Source: Montifringilla adamsi
Lineage: Eukaryota; Chordata; Aves; Passeriformes; Passeridae
Direction of reading: 5' to 3'
DNA: 64,000 nt
Assembly: GCA_017590115.1 (NCBI GenBank)
Contig: JAGGNK010006615.1
Coordinates: forward strand, 310,001 to 374,000
Below are positions 48,901-60,900 of this stretch, piece by piece (the first letter of the stretch is position 1; the number at the start of each line of letters is the position of its first letter). The notes beneath the pieces were generated by a model, which was not told the origin of the DNA, ran no database searches, and saw nothing but the letters and a program-made list of their open reading frames with translations. Position numbers and translations under genes: made by a program.

Positions 48901-51900
48901 TGACATAATAAAAGGGAAGGAAAGAAAGAAGAAAGAAAATAGGTTTTTAGTGTCTTATTGTCCATTCATAAAAAACATTACTAGAACTTCAGATTTAAGA
49001 GAGACAGATTTGATTATAAGGGGCCTATATATTTAATGAACAGGTACAGCAATAAAATGAGTTGTCAGGACAAGATCACTGCCACTTTAGTTCCAGGACT
49101 GCATCAAATGACTCAGACCTCTGCAAACACTGGCAGGAGGGACCCACTCTGTGTGGGAACTTTGAATACTTCACACAGGAGTAAGTTTTCTCCCCTCATC
49201 ATGGTGCCAGAGAGGACCCTGAAGCTTGACTTGGTGATGAAGTGCTTTGCTTGGCTCACCAATGCAGACACAATTGTCCCCCTGTCCTCTTCTCTGAATA
49301 CATGTGGAAAGCCAGGACAGCAGAAGGTCAGGCCCAGCAGATTCAAGGACATTTTGTTCACTTGTACCCAGAAAAAATGGTACGAAAGCAAAACTGCTTT
49401 CTCACCTGATGCTGCCTTCTGGATCTCCAGGGTTACGGATGTGGGAAGACACTGCATAAGCAAACAGATTTCTTCGTACATCATCTTGCTGACGGGGATG
49501 CTGTTGATAGTGGTAATCTCATCTCCTACAGACATCTTGCCCATTGATCCCTGATGCAAAGAGAGATTCAAGGAAATTATAAATACACATCAGAAGCCCT
49601 GCAGAGATTGCAGGGAAGCAATTAATAGCTTATGAGCAACATCCCCAGTTTCACGTCACTGCAGAGCACAGGTACCACTGCTGTCAGTTTGCCAGCACAT
49701 AAATAAAGAACAGACTGTGTTTCTGCCAGGAGGAGAATTAAAGATCAATCTAAAACAGGAAGGTCAAAAGATCTGCTGGTTTCTCTGGGAGATGAGTATC
49801 ACGATGGAGGACACAGCTCTCTCAGTTAAAAGAAATGGGATGGATCAGCCCTAGCTTCTTCAGGACTAGAACACTGTGTCGGTTTTTAATTCCATGCACG
49901 AACTACTTCTCAGGTGGAACTCTCCTAAACCAGTGCACAGACATAAACTGAGCTCTTAAGGTAAAGGTTTGTTTCTAAATACTGCCAAAGAAGTCTGAGA
50001 AAAAGGCAGGAACAAAACCCTAATTCCCAGATCTCACAGCCCTATTCAAACTGCTATGCCATATCCCCTCTTACTCTAGTGGCCACTAATGAGATTAAAA
50101 ATGCTACAGCCAGGTTTGTACACCAGAGTATTATTTTTCTTTTTCCACTTCTACATCTAGCAATTCCACAACCAGCGCGAAGCACATATCCATAGTGGTA
50201 TGTGCATGTATGAGATGCAGAAGAGCAGTGTGTTACTGGTTCTACTGCAGCTCTTGGCAAACCTGGCCAGCACCTAAAGACTCTTGGTTCCAGATGCCTG
50301 TTAATATGGGGACATGCTAATATAAAATAGTAAAGCATAACATACATTTGTTACCACCATCCTCTGCCACCAGGATTTACTTATTTTCTCTTTGCTCATA
50401 GTTGGAACATGAATACAAAAATTTCATTCCCTCAAAATTGCAATTACAAGGGGGGATGAGACCTTCCCAGTGGATCTGTGTGCTGCTTCTCTTAGTTTTG
50501 AATTAGCCTGGGTGCACTTCTGAATCAGAAACATTTTATTTAGCAGCAGCTCCACAACAACATGGGGTGAGACATTTTGTCCGGCAAGGACAAACACCTC
50601 AGTTGTAGTTACTTTCAACAGACCACCTGCTTAATAATAACCATGAAAATAATAGCAATCAGCCCCAAAATGGGAAGGCACAGCACTATAAGGTACTCAA
50701 ATTACAAATTACCATTTCTGCTGGTCCACCTGGCCGCATCCCTGTGACAACAACCTTTAAGGGCATGGCCTGGATTTCCAAATCCAGGCCGAATGACTCG
50801 TGCTCATTGCGAACCAGAGTGACGACTTCAGCCTGGCCCTGCCCAACCACATCAGGTGCTTCACACTTCTTGCTGTGAGGGAGCATCCTGGCAACAGGCT
50901 TGTTGTAAGAGCCATGTTCCTCCGTCCTGTGCCTCTGAAGGCTTCGGCACTCAGTGCTCATCATGCTTTTTACTCTGGTGACTGCTCTGTGCTCAAGTTT
51001 TGGTGATCTCTTGGATTCAAGCTGTGCTTCCCGGAGCTCTCTCAAACTCAAGCTGCCAAGACGAACTTCAGGCACACTTGAGTAATCAAATGCTATGATG
51101 GGGAAAAAAGGAGATTCAGCTTGCTCCAGCGTGCTGTCTGCAGACTCCACAGAGTTGCTGAAGACAGGGGAAGATGTCTCCATGCTACTGTATCTCGATG
51201 ACTCACTGTCCTGGCTCTCATCATCGATTTCTACAGACGAGGTTGTAATGACAATGCCAGCATCCTCCTGGCTCTTGGCCCTCTGGCTCCTGTGAAAGTG
51301 GGAACTTTCATCATCATCACTGGCGTCACCATCATAGAAAACAACCCGTCTCTGTCGGTGGAAGGGGCTGCGGGCAGATTTGGGGCTGTCGCTGAGGATG
51401 CCAGGTCGGACAGACTCCACGTGCTTGTTGTGATGGCCAGACGATCTCCCACTAGCTGAAGAAGCCAAACCATTTGCTTTTGTCACTCCTGCATCTCTAG
51501 CAGCTAGGGAAAAAAAAGTTATAGCTTAACTATACTTACAGATGATTTTTAACACCACGCATCTCACTACAGCAGAATACATGTGGGTCTGTTTACAGAG
51601 GAAGCTTAACTCTTCTTCACAAAGCAAAAAGCAGGCTTTTCATGTCCTCTCTAACTGCAGTAAACATCAAGAGGACTGCAGATAGCTACAATTTATGGGT
51701 AATTCCCCAAATCAGTTCATTAGCATGTCTAGTTCTATTTTCAGTTTATTTCTAAATTACGACTATGACTCAAAGAAGAAAGGGATGCAAATTCAAGTGT
51801 GTATTTTAGCTTAAACAACAGATTTTCTTTCACATTTTCCTTCAATCTAAGCTCAAGACTCCTGAATTAACTCACAGAGAGTAAAAATTATTTTCTTGAA

Positions 51901-54900
51901 CAAAGACTGAAGCACACAACAATCAATTTCAAATCATCAAGTAAGAAACCCAAGAACCCTTCCCACACTCTCCTTAGAAAGAACTGCATCTCACTTTGTG
52001 GGAAGTTATTTTGTTTTCCATTTTTTGGTGGCTAGTTAGAAATGTAAAAATGCTTTTAAACATTAAATAATTTCCACAGAAAAAAAGATGTAGATAAAGA
52101 AAATATTTGAGAAAACAGGAAAGAGAGAACAAATACATCCTTTGAATTTGTGATCAGGTGCACATCATTAAGGACACACAAGGTTCTTTCAGTCAGTTAT
52201 TATGGGGAGAAAGATACACATGCGAAATATCTGACGTAAAATTACACATTTGTTTGTTTTTATACATATATTGACCCTCTCAAAGTTTCTGAGATAGCTA
52301 TGAACAGTCTCCATAAATGTAATAAATAAGATGATCAGTAATTTGAAAAAAACCCCAAACTCCGCAGTGCTGTCAATCTAGTCTCATCCAAACCCATCAA
52401 AGTCATTTTCACTTTATCAGAACAGTGTTTTGAACAAAATATCATGGAAACAGGCATTTCTGTGGATTGTTGTAAATTCCTTCAATTTTCCAGAACTTCA
52501 TGTGTCCTGGATTGTCAAGCAAATTGTATTCTATTTACCATCTATATGGCAGTTGTCTTCTGTTAAGTGGGCAGTTTTCCTTATCTCTTCCACCACCAGG
52601 GAGACATCTGCTGCTAGCAGGCTACTCAATGTCACTGCATGGCTGATAAGAACTACAGCATCCCATTGAGAGATGCTCCGCCCAGAGGGGAGAGCCAAGC
52701 ATTCCACCCGGATATACTTGAGTTTCTGGTACACCAGCATCTTGAGATTCTGGAACAACAGGGATTTCCCAGAGAAACACCTGCTCTCTTCCCCTGGATC
52801 TTCAGAGGAAGATTACACCTTTCTACAGGATCCCTGTTCCGACAGAATCACACCCAGGAAGACTGCAGCCACATTTCCAACTGGACTGCTACCAACACCC
52901 TGACCAAGAGGGTGTCAGGTTTTGTTCTGACTCTGTCAGCATTCTTTAGTTTACTGCATTGTTTATTTTATCTTTTTTATTTTCTTCCCTAGTAAAGAAC
53001 TGTTGTTTCCTGCTCCCATATTTTTTGCCTGAGAGCCCCTTAATTTAAAATTTATAGCAATTTGGAGAGAGGGGGTTTACATTTTCCATTTCAGGGGAGG
53101 CTCCTGCCTTCCTCAGCAGACACCTGTCTTTCCAAACCAAGACATCATGAGATCAACAGTGGCTTACAATACACTGCCTGGCATTTCTTACCAGCACAGG
53201 GACCACCACAGCTCTCCTGTACAGGAACCCAGCACTCAGTCACTCTGCCCCTACTAGCCCAATGACCAGACACATTTGTATCACTCACTCAGGCTGCCAG
53301 GGAGAAGAGAGCCATCATCCAGCCAGCTGTTCCTGTTCTTCTGACGGAGCTGCTCCTCATCACACGAGCCAGGGACAGCATCAGAGAAGGGGAGATGGCT
53401 CGAACCATCATGAGAGAAGTACTGGGAAAGCTCTGCCTCGGAGCTGACAGATCCCTGCTGAAGAGAAGTGACCCTGGTGACCAGCTGTCCTCGATGCATA
53501 AAGCCCCTGCCTGCATGTGAGCACCACACAGACCACTTGTATTGCTGTGTCAATGAAGTAGGTTTAAACCCTGTTTTTAAAATAGAGGACTTGTATATTG
53601 AGAGCCAAACTGTTGAAATTGGATGTCTGAAGCACTGCACATCAACACATTTTTTGTCAATACAATAAATAAAAAAGGATTCCAAATCCCACTGCTTTAC
53701 AAGTGTGGTTCAATGCAGAAAAAAGGGATGGAACTATTCACTTTCGCAGTTCTCTTTGTTCTACACTGAGAGAAAGGAAGGCTTTGTACCTCCAGACACT
53801 GTGTCTACATCTTCCTCGGCTTTACCAGGAAAAACAGATTTTTCCACTGCAATGGCTATACAGAGAGACTTAGTCTCAGCCTTCTAACCACAGAATCAGG
53901 TCCTTCCTGCTAACTTTGAATGTGTCCCACAAAGCAGGGGTGCTTTGGAGGTGGCAGGAGGTGGGACCCCACATTCTTCTCTGCCATATTCTGCACATCA
54001 CTCCCAAAGCCTACAGTCACACAGACAAACAGAAGCTTGCTGCTGTCACAATTTAGATGTGTGACACAAGAAACAAACCCTTTTATGGAGCTCATGTGAC
54101 AGGGAAGGAGCACGCAGGTTTTTGAACCCCATAACCAAGAGCTTCAGTAAAAGCTGAATTTGAAGCAGGCTCTATTTTTATTGCATCTAATCCTTTTACC
54201 CGGCTTGCTGGCTCCAAGAAGCGTTTCATTGTCCAGCTGAGGGGAGATGAGGTCTCTCCTTGTTTGGCCTTCACACTAGGAGATGGACTTTTTTGCACGG
54301 CTCCTGTTAAACACAGATTAGTTAGATGCCAAAAATTAAAGTTGTGGTCCATCTAATCAAACAGGCTTCTCATTCATCTTCTGAGCTGGTGGCCGCATTT
54401 AATTCCACTTATTTATTATCTGAATTGCTTTCCTAAAGTGAGATTTATTCAGCATTTCAGAAGTTCTCTCTCATCTCAGATGGAATGTTACCACGGAGAC
54501 ATGTTACACCAGCCAGGCCTAGGGCAGTGCTATGAACAAGAGAGGAGCAGAAGATGGTCTTCCCCATCTGTTGGAGCATGCTGCTGACTAGGGGCAACCT
54601 CAGAAGACAAATCAGCAGCCACTGACAAGGTCAACTTCAAAGCAGATCTTAGCTGACACACATAAAAAGGGGATCATAACAAATCTAACATTTCTGTCTG
54701 AACATCACCTTACTGGTCACTCTGCCATTGCCAAAAGTTTGCTTTCATCTGCCACACTTTGCGGAATGCCAGAGTTCAAACACATCACAGAGATGCCAGA
54801 GTACATATTTTGACATGACTTTAAAGATCAAAATGGTGTTAAAACATATAGTCCAGTATGCAACACCTGGATTTCTTCAAATGGTCACAATACTTTTTGG

Positions 54901-57900
54901 GAGTTTTTTGCCATTAAGGGCAAAAAAAACCATAGATGGAGTAGACCCCTCCTGCTCTTTCCTACTGGAACATTGTGCTTCTCCTCAACTTGAAAAAAGT
55001 TCAGAACAACCACCTCTTGACAACCCTACTTTCAGGTCATGGCAGTCCAGCAAACAAAAGCAAGTTACATAAGCTGCAGAGCTGATCCATATGAACTGGA
55101 TGTTTGTGCTAAAATTTCTGCAGTGGACAGAGTGATGATACTCCCTACACTGTTCTGCTGTCTTGAGGGCTCTCAAAGTATTAATGCTGGGGGACTTCAG
55201 AGCACGCCCTTAAATGCTCCTGCATCTGTGAGAGAACAGGCACTAGAGAAGAGAACATGTTGCTACCTGTGACGTGAGAGGAGCTGGAGTCCTTGCTCTC
55301 TCGGTGGGTAGTACGTGCGATTGCTTCATCCATCTCCTGCTCTGAAACCTGAAGTGGGGTGGAAGACAAAGCTCAAACAGGGTACAAGAAATTACAAGAG
55401 TCTTACCACTTACCACAAGTACATCCATTTCATGGAAGCCACTATTTTTAAAGATGTAATAAAGAAGACCTAGTTGAGTGCTCCTAAGCCCTTGTCCCCT
55501 GACTCAGACTCTCTCGATGCCACTCTCCTGCAAAAACCAGGAAGCAGAAGCCTGCCAGCTGCAAGAAGACTGCATCCAAGTGACACACAATATAAACAAA
55601 TAAAACAGTCCCAGACTTAAAGAAATCAAATGAAGCTATTACAGTCCAGTTTTAAGTCAATTAAAAGCTGTGTATTGATTTGTTGAGAAAATATTACTTT
55701 AAAATAGACAAAGACTGCTTTGTGCAAGCATACATCAGAAACTTAAGCTATTCTACACTTAACCCACCGGAAGAATACCAGACTTCCCATAATATTAGCT
55801 GTCTTTTTAATTTTCTTTTATCCTTGCTTTTAAAAAGAAACCTAAATTAGCAATTGGAAATTAATGTTTCTCTGGTTTAAGAATAAATACTGGTTTGCCA
55901 TATTTGCTAATTTAGTCCACAATTACTGCCATACGTTTAATTCTTATTACTGGAAAACATATGATTTTATACAGGAACAACTGGTCTGCAGAAATATATA
56001 TTTAAGAACAGAAAGCAAATTAATTCTGTCAAAAATACTTGCTACGCACATTGCTTTACATGAAATAAAATTCAGCATAAATAGAGACTACAAACATGAG
56101 TCTTCCTGAACCATGAAGATTTGAGAGATTCTGAAGCAAACTCAGCAGTTTAAACACAGCATAAATGCCATATTCAGTCAGAATAACAAGCAGAAAGAAA
56201 ATTTTGTGGTATTTTTTTTGGAAGTACATGAAAAGACCAAAGCAAACATACTCAGCAGCAAAATGTACTGTGGATCTTTTGTGTTATAAAATAAGAAATT
56301 AAGTATAAAAATGTTCGAAACAACATGAACCTTTGTAAAAACACATCTCTGTTTCCAGCCTGTGTCATGACCTTACAGCAAACCTAAAGTCCCTGAGCTC
56401 CTGGGGCACAGGGAATTCCTGCAGAACATGGACCAGATCCTTAGACTATGATCCATGGCCTTACACAAACCTTTAGGTAAAACATATCCCAAGAATTAAA
56501 ACAGGTCCTAGGTACACTGCAGTACATTTTTTAAGTTAACCAAAAATCCATGCTTCTGCAAACTCTGCCAGCTTTGATGTTTAGCATCCTTTATGGCTCA
56601 GGCAGTTAAAAATGGAAAGGGACAAGTTAATTCCTAACTCCAGTCTGCATGCTGGGTTATTATTATAAGCAAATGAAATAAAATGAAATACCAACACTTA
56701 TTTATCGATCCCGCAGTGCTTTCAGAAAATGGGTGACAGTAACATAACAATAAATATGGGTACCTATACAGACACTCCTCCAGAGATCCAGCCATGAGAG
56801 ATTATGGATTCAATACTGCCAAGATTATGGATTCAGTACTGGAAAAATGCTTTAGGGTCTCTCCAGCTCAACTTTTAGCTTTTCATACATTTCTTGGCAA
56901 AGGATTTGTTATCATCTTAAATATCACTTATGGAAAACTGTAATAGGAGCCACTTAATAGTTTCCCTCTGTTACTGAGTAATACCAAGCAATTAGCTTAA
57001 CTCAGTTCATCCTTTCAGCAGACACCAGGTTAGGTCACTCATCAGCTTTCAAGACTCCACCACAGCAAGAAGAGGGACACATGAGAAAGGGCAGGCTCTA
57101 CAGCACGGCATTTTTATTTCATGCTTCTTACAGACAATCCAAAAAGTCTGTAAGTCTTAATAATGCAATCACATTGACCATTGTTTTGGTTCAGCACAGC
57201 ACAGAAACTCACCAGAAATACTGTTATCTTAGGCTATAAGCCCAACTCTTACCCTCACAGTGGTTACCTTTAAAAGAACCACAGCCTCTTTCCTTCTAGC
57301 AGCACAAGGCCTTCCAACAAAGATAATAAACTCCGGCAAGTAGGCCACTGTTTGTTGGCTGTATATTTGATTTAGCAGAAAATACACTATTAATTACAAA
57401 ATAAGAAACCTGAGTTCTCCTAGATATGGCTTTATTAAGGCCATTTGTAGTTATGAGTTCAAAAGTCAGAGCTTTCTGGACCCACTAATGCAAATATTTT
57501 TACAGCTTCATTCCTCTTTAAACAGGAAGGTTTTGTACACTCATAAAATTCTTTGAAATACTGAAATAAAAGAAGCTGTTATTCCCTATAGCTTGGCTAA
57601 TAGGCTTTCATCTTCTATCATCAATTTTTAAAAAATGCTTGAGACCACTTACTTTGTAAATACAGCCTTATTTCCAAATTGACCTTGCACAGATTCAGTA
57701 GCAGTGCGCTCCTTATTCTCACGTTTTAATTCCTGAAGGAAAACTTTGATCTTTGGATAGATTTTACTTTATTACAGTTGATCAATTCAAGCTGTTGATA
57801 CATATATTCCTGGCCCTAAATTATATTCTACTCAAAGACAAAGTGATGCAAAATAACTTTTAGGAGGAAGAGATCTTGTGCTGTATTTGCGTTGCTACTT

Positions 57901-60900
57901 CATCCAAGTACCAAGAAAGATGGGAACACTTCATTCAAGGAGTTCCAGGAAAATGCAATTGATCAGTGGGTGACTAAGTGAAAAGCACCAGGGACAGTCC
58001 AACATTGCTATGACTTACAAAACTGGGAAGCATCATTACAATCCTGACATCTTGCACCATACATGCCATAGCGAGAAAAAGCCACTTTCTTCATTTGCTG
58101 CTTTTCCAACAGCAAGACTCAAATTACCGTGCCAGATGAAAACAATCCAGATACACTCACTCATTTTCTCCTCACCTTTGGGTTAGGATGACGACTAATG
58201 ATTAGACTGACTGGGCCTGGTCCACACTCACTGAGGATTGCGTAGGCTTCGCTTAATGCTGCGTGACGCAGGCTCACAGAATCCGCCTCCAGAATCTGGT
58301 CACCCCGGCTGCACAGAGACACAGAGTCACCTAATCACAACCACTTTCCATGCAAAAAAAATTGTGCTTTCAACTGATGGCCAAGATTTTTCAAAGACAT
58401 AAGTGTTCTGGAAAAGACGTGACTTTCAAAGAAGGTGCTGCTACCGGTGATGTGAATGGTTTAAGTCCTCTTGAGTTCACAAAGGAGGCTCAGAGATCCC
58501 TTCTGCACTTACTACCTGTGCAAAAAATCTCAATTGAGTGAACCAAGAAAGCTGTCTGCATTCGGACCAGGGTGAAAGCAAGCTTCAGTTCCAGTTCTGC
58601 ATTCAGATATTTATTGAGCACAGAAGAGGAAAAATGGGATTCAGATGGGCTGTTCCTTCACACCATACTGAATTACTTAGCAGAAACACTGATACGAAAT
58701 TCATTATTTAGATATGAGTTTATGAAATTACTCTAGGAAAAGATTGAGCCTGGTAAGCCTGTATTTGTTAAAAATTATCATAGAGAACACATTAAAAAGG
58801 AAAAAGAAAAAAAGAAAACAAAACTCTCCTGAAAGGAAAACACACTGTGTGATTTAAAAGGGCATGCAGTGATATGGCAAGGGAGTATGGCTTGAAACTG
58901 CAAGAGGGCAGGATCAGATCAGGTGTTAGGAAGAAATTCTTTACTGTCACGATGGTGAGGCACTGCAACAGGTTGCCCAGAGAAGCTCTGGATGTGTTTG
59001 AGACCAGGATGGATGGAGCTTTGAGTAACCTGACCTAGAGGAAGATTCCCTGCCCATGGCAGGGGATTTGAAACAAGATGATCTTTAATGTCTCTTCTAA
59101 CCCAAACCATTTCATTATTCTATGATTGTTTAGTTCTGTTTTCTCAGTTTTGTAATTCTTGCTTATGGTGCTCAGACATCTGGAACTATTCAAAAGAAAA
59201 TATCATCAACTAGGGATATCATTAAGCATTCTCCATAATTCCTGAAACATTTGCTTTGAATAGACCCTCTCAATGAATCTACTGCTGCTGGCTTGTGTTG
59301 GGCTACTTGCGACAATGACTCTGTGGTGTGTGACACTATGAGTACACACACCAAAGGCAAAATAACAATTGCAATTCAGTAACCTGCACTTCTGGTACAG
59401 GCTCAGGAAAGTAAAGGGTGAATTATCAGTTGTGCAATCATCTCACTGCTCTGCCTATCCTTCAGACTTGTACAAATGCAGTCACTTACATAGCCACATG
59501 ACTGAGAGAGGGAGTTCAGATACAGAAGAGCTGGATTCAAACCTCCCCTGGCATTGCAAAGCCAACATTTGATTAACAAAGTTTTCCAAAAATCAAAACC
59601 ACCCTGGAAGTCTTGGCCTATGAAGCCATAAATCGCTGATGGGACAACAGAAGCAATGTCTCAAAGAAGCAAGCTAAAAATCTGGGAAGTGTGCCTGGAT
59701 ATAATCAATCACATAAACCTAATAAACAATGCAGCTGTTACATACAGATTTAACCAGCACTGCAATGTTTTCCAAAGGGGGCCTTCAAGAAAGAAAGTTA
59801 CCATTAAATGCTGTCTTCTGCAGACATTTCTATATTATAGGAACTTTCAAGGGTTTTGGCAGCAATGCCACCATAAAATTATCTTCTTCCCTTATTCCAA
59901 GAAATCAAATTTCTATCGCAGTTTTCCTGGTGAGCCAGGAAACAGAAGGCACTTTCTAGCCATGTGATAGCAAGGCATTTGCTCAGCCTCTCTGCACCAG
60001 TGCTCACACCACACACCAGAAGAGGATCACACAGTCCCAGCACCTCTTCAGCACAGTCTCCCCTCCGGAGCCATGCTCCCAGCACCCACCAGCATTTATG
60101 GAGGAATGCAGGAAGTGGCAAGGTTTCCTCCATTGGTTTTCAAAAATGAAACCTCCACAAGAGGAAAAGCAACTAAATTTCTGTCACTTAATCCAATGTA
60201 AGGCACAAGGGAACCCAGGAAATGACTGCTTCCAAAACACATCCCAGCTCCATGACAGTGCTGCTGGTCAGCCTGCAGCAATCCTACCAGACTGAGGGTA
60301 AGGGGAGAAAAACACTGCTGCAGCCACGGGCACAGGCAGCTGCAGGAACATTTATCCCAGCTCTTTTTAGGAGAGTTTCAGGTGACTGAGCTTTTAGCAG
60401 AGCTCTGCAAATTTCCTCCCAGTCTCGGGTCTCTGGCTGCAGCTCTCACAAAAAAGCATGAGGCTGCACTTCTTGCTGCTCCCCTTTTTCAAAGGGTGCT
60501 ATTAGGTTCAGCTTTCTGTATAGAGAATTAAAAAAAAAAAAAAAAAAAAAACACCAACCAAACAACCCAGACCTTAATGATCATGCTGTTTCCAGAACAA
60601 AGAATAATGTTTCCTGGGCATTTAACACTACTTTCGAATGTCTTAACTTAAATGTTTTCTTTTTGGTGAACTCTCAAGTATAAATTTTCTCCCTGCTACA
60701 TCAACCAATTGGTGAAGACAAAATCTCAATCGATTTTATAGTAAAAATTACTCCAGCATGTTTCTGCTTTAACCAACCTTAATCTGCCATCCATTTTAGC
60801 CACTGATCCTGGGGCCAGGCTGTGAATGTATATCCCGGGTGAACTGTTTTCCAGCGTGAGACAACAGGCACCAATGCCGAGCCCGACCCCTGGCTCTGTG

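Larger units (their letters stand above)
58309..60777 (-). other. PDZD2: PDZD2 intron inside PDZ4
   Basis: A 2.5-kb intron containing a CR1 fragment (58,886-59,128) and a 22-A run (60,530-60,551). Otherwise unique. Confidence 0.7.
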
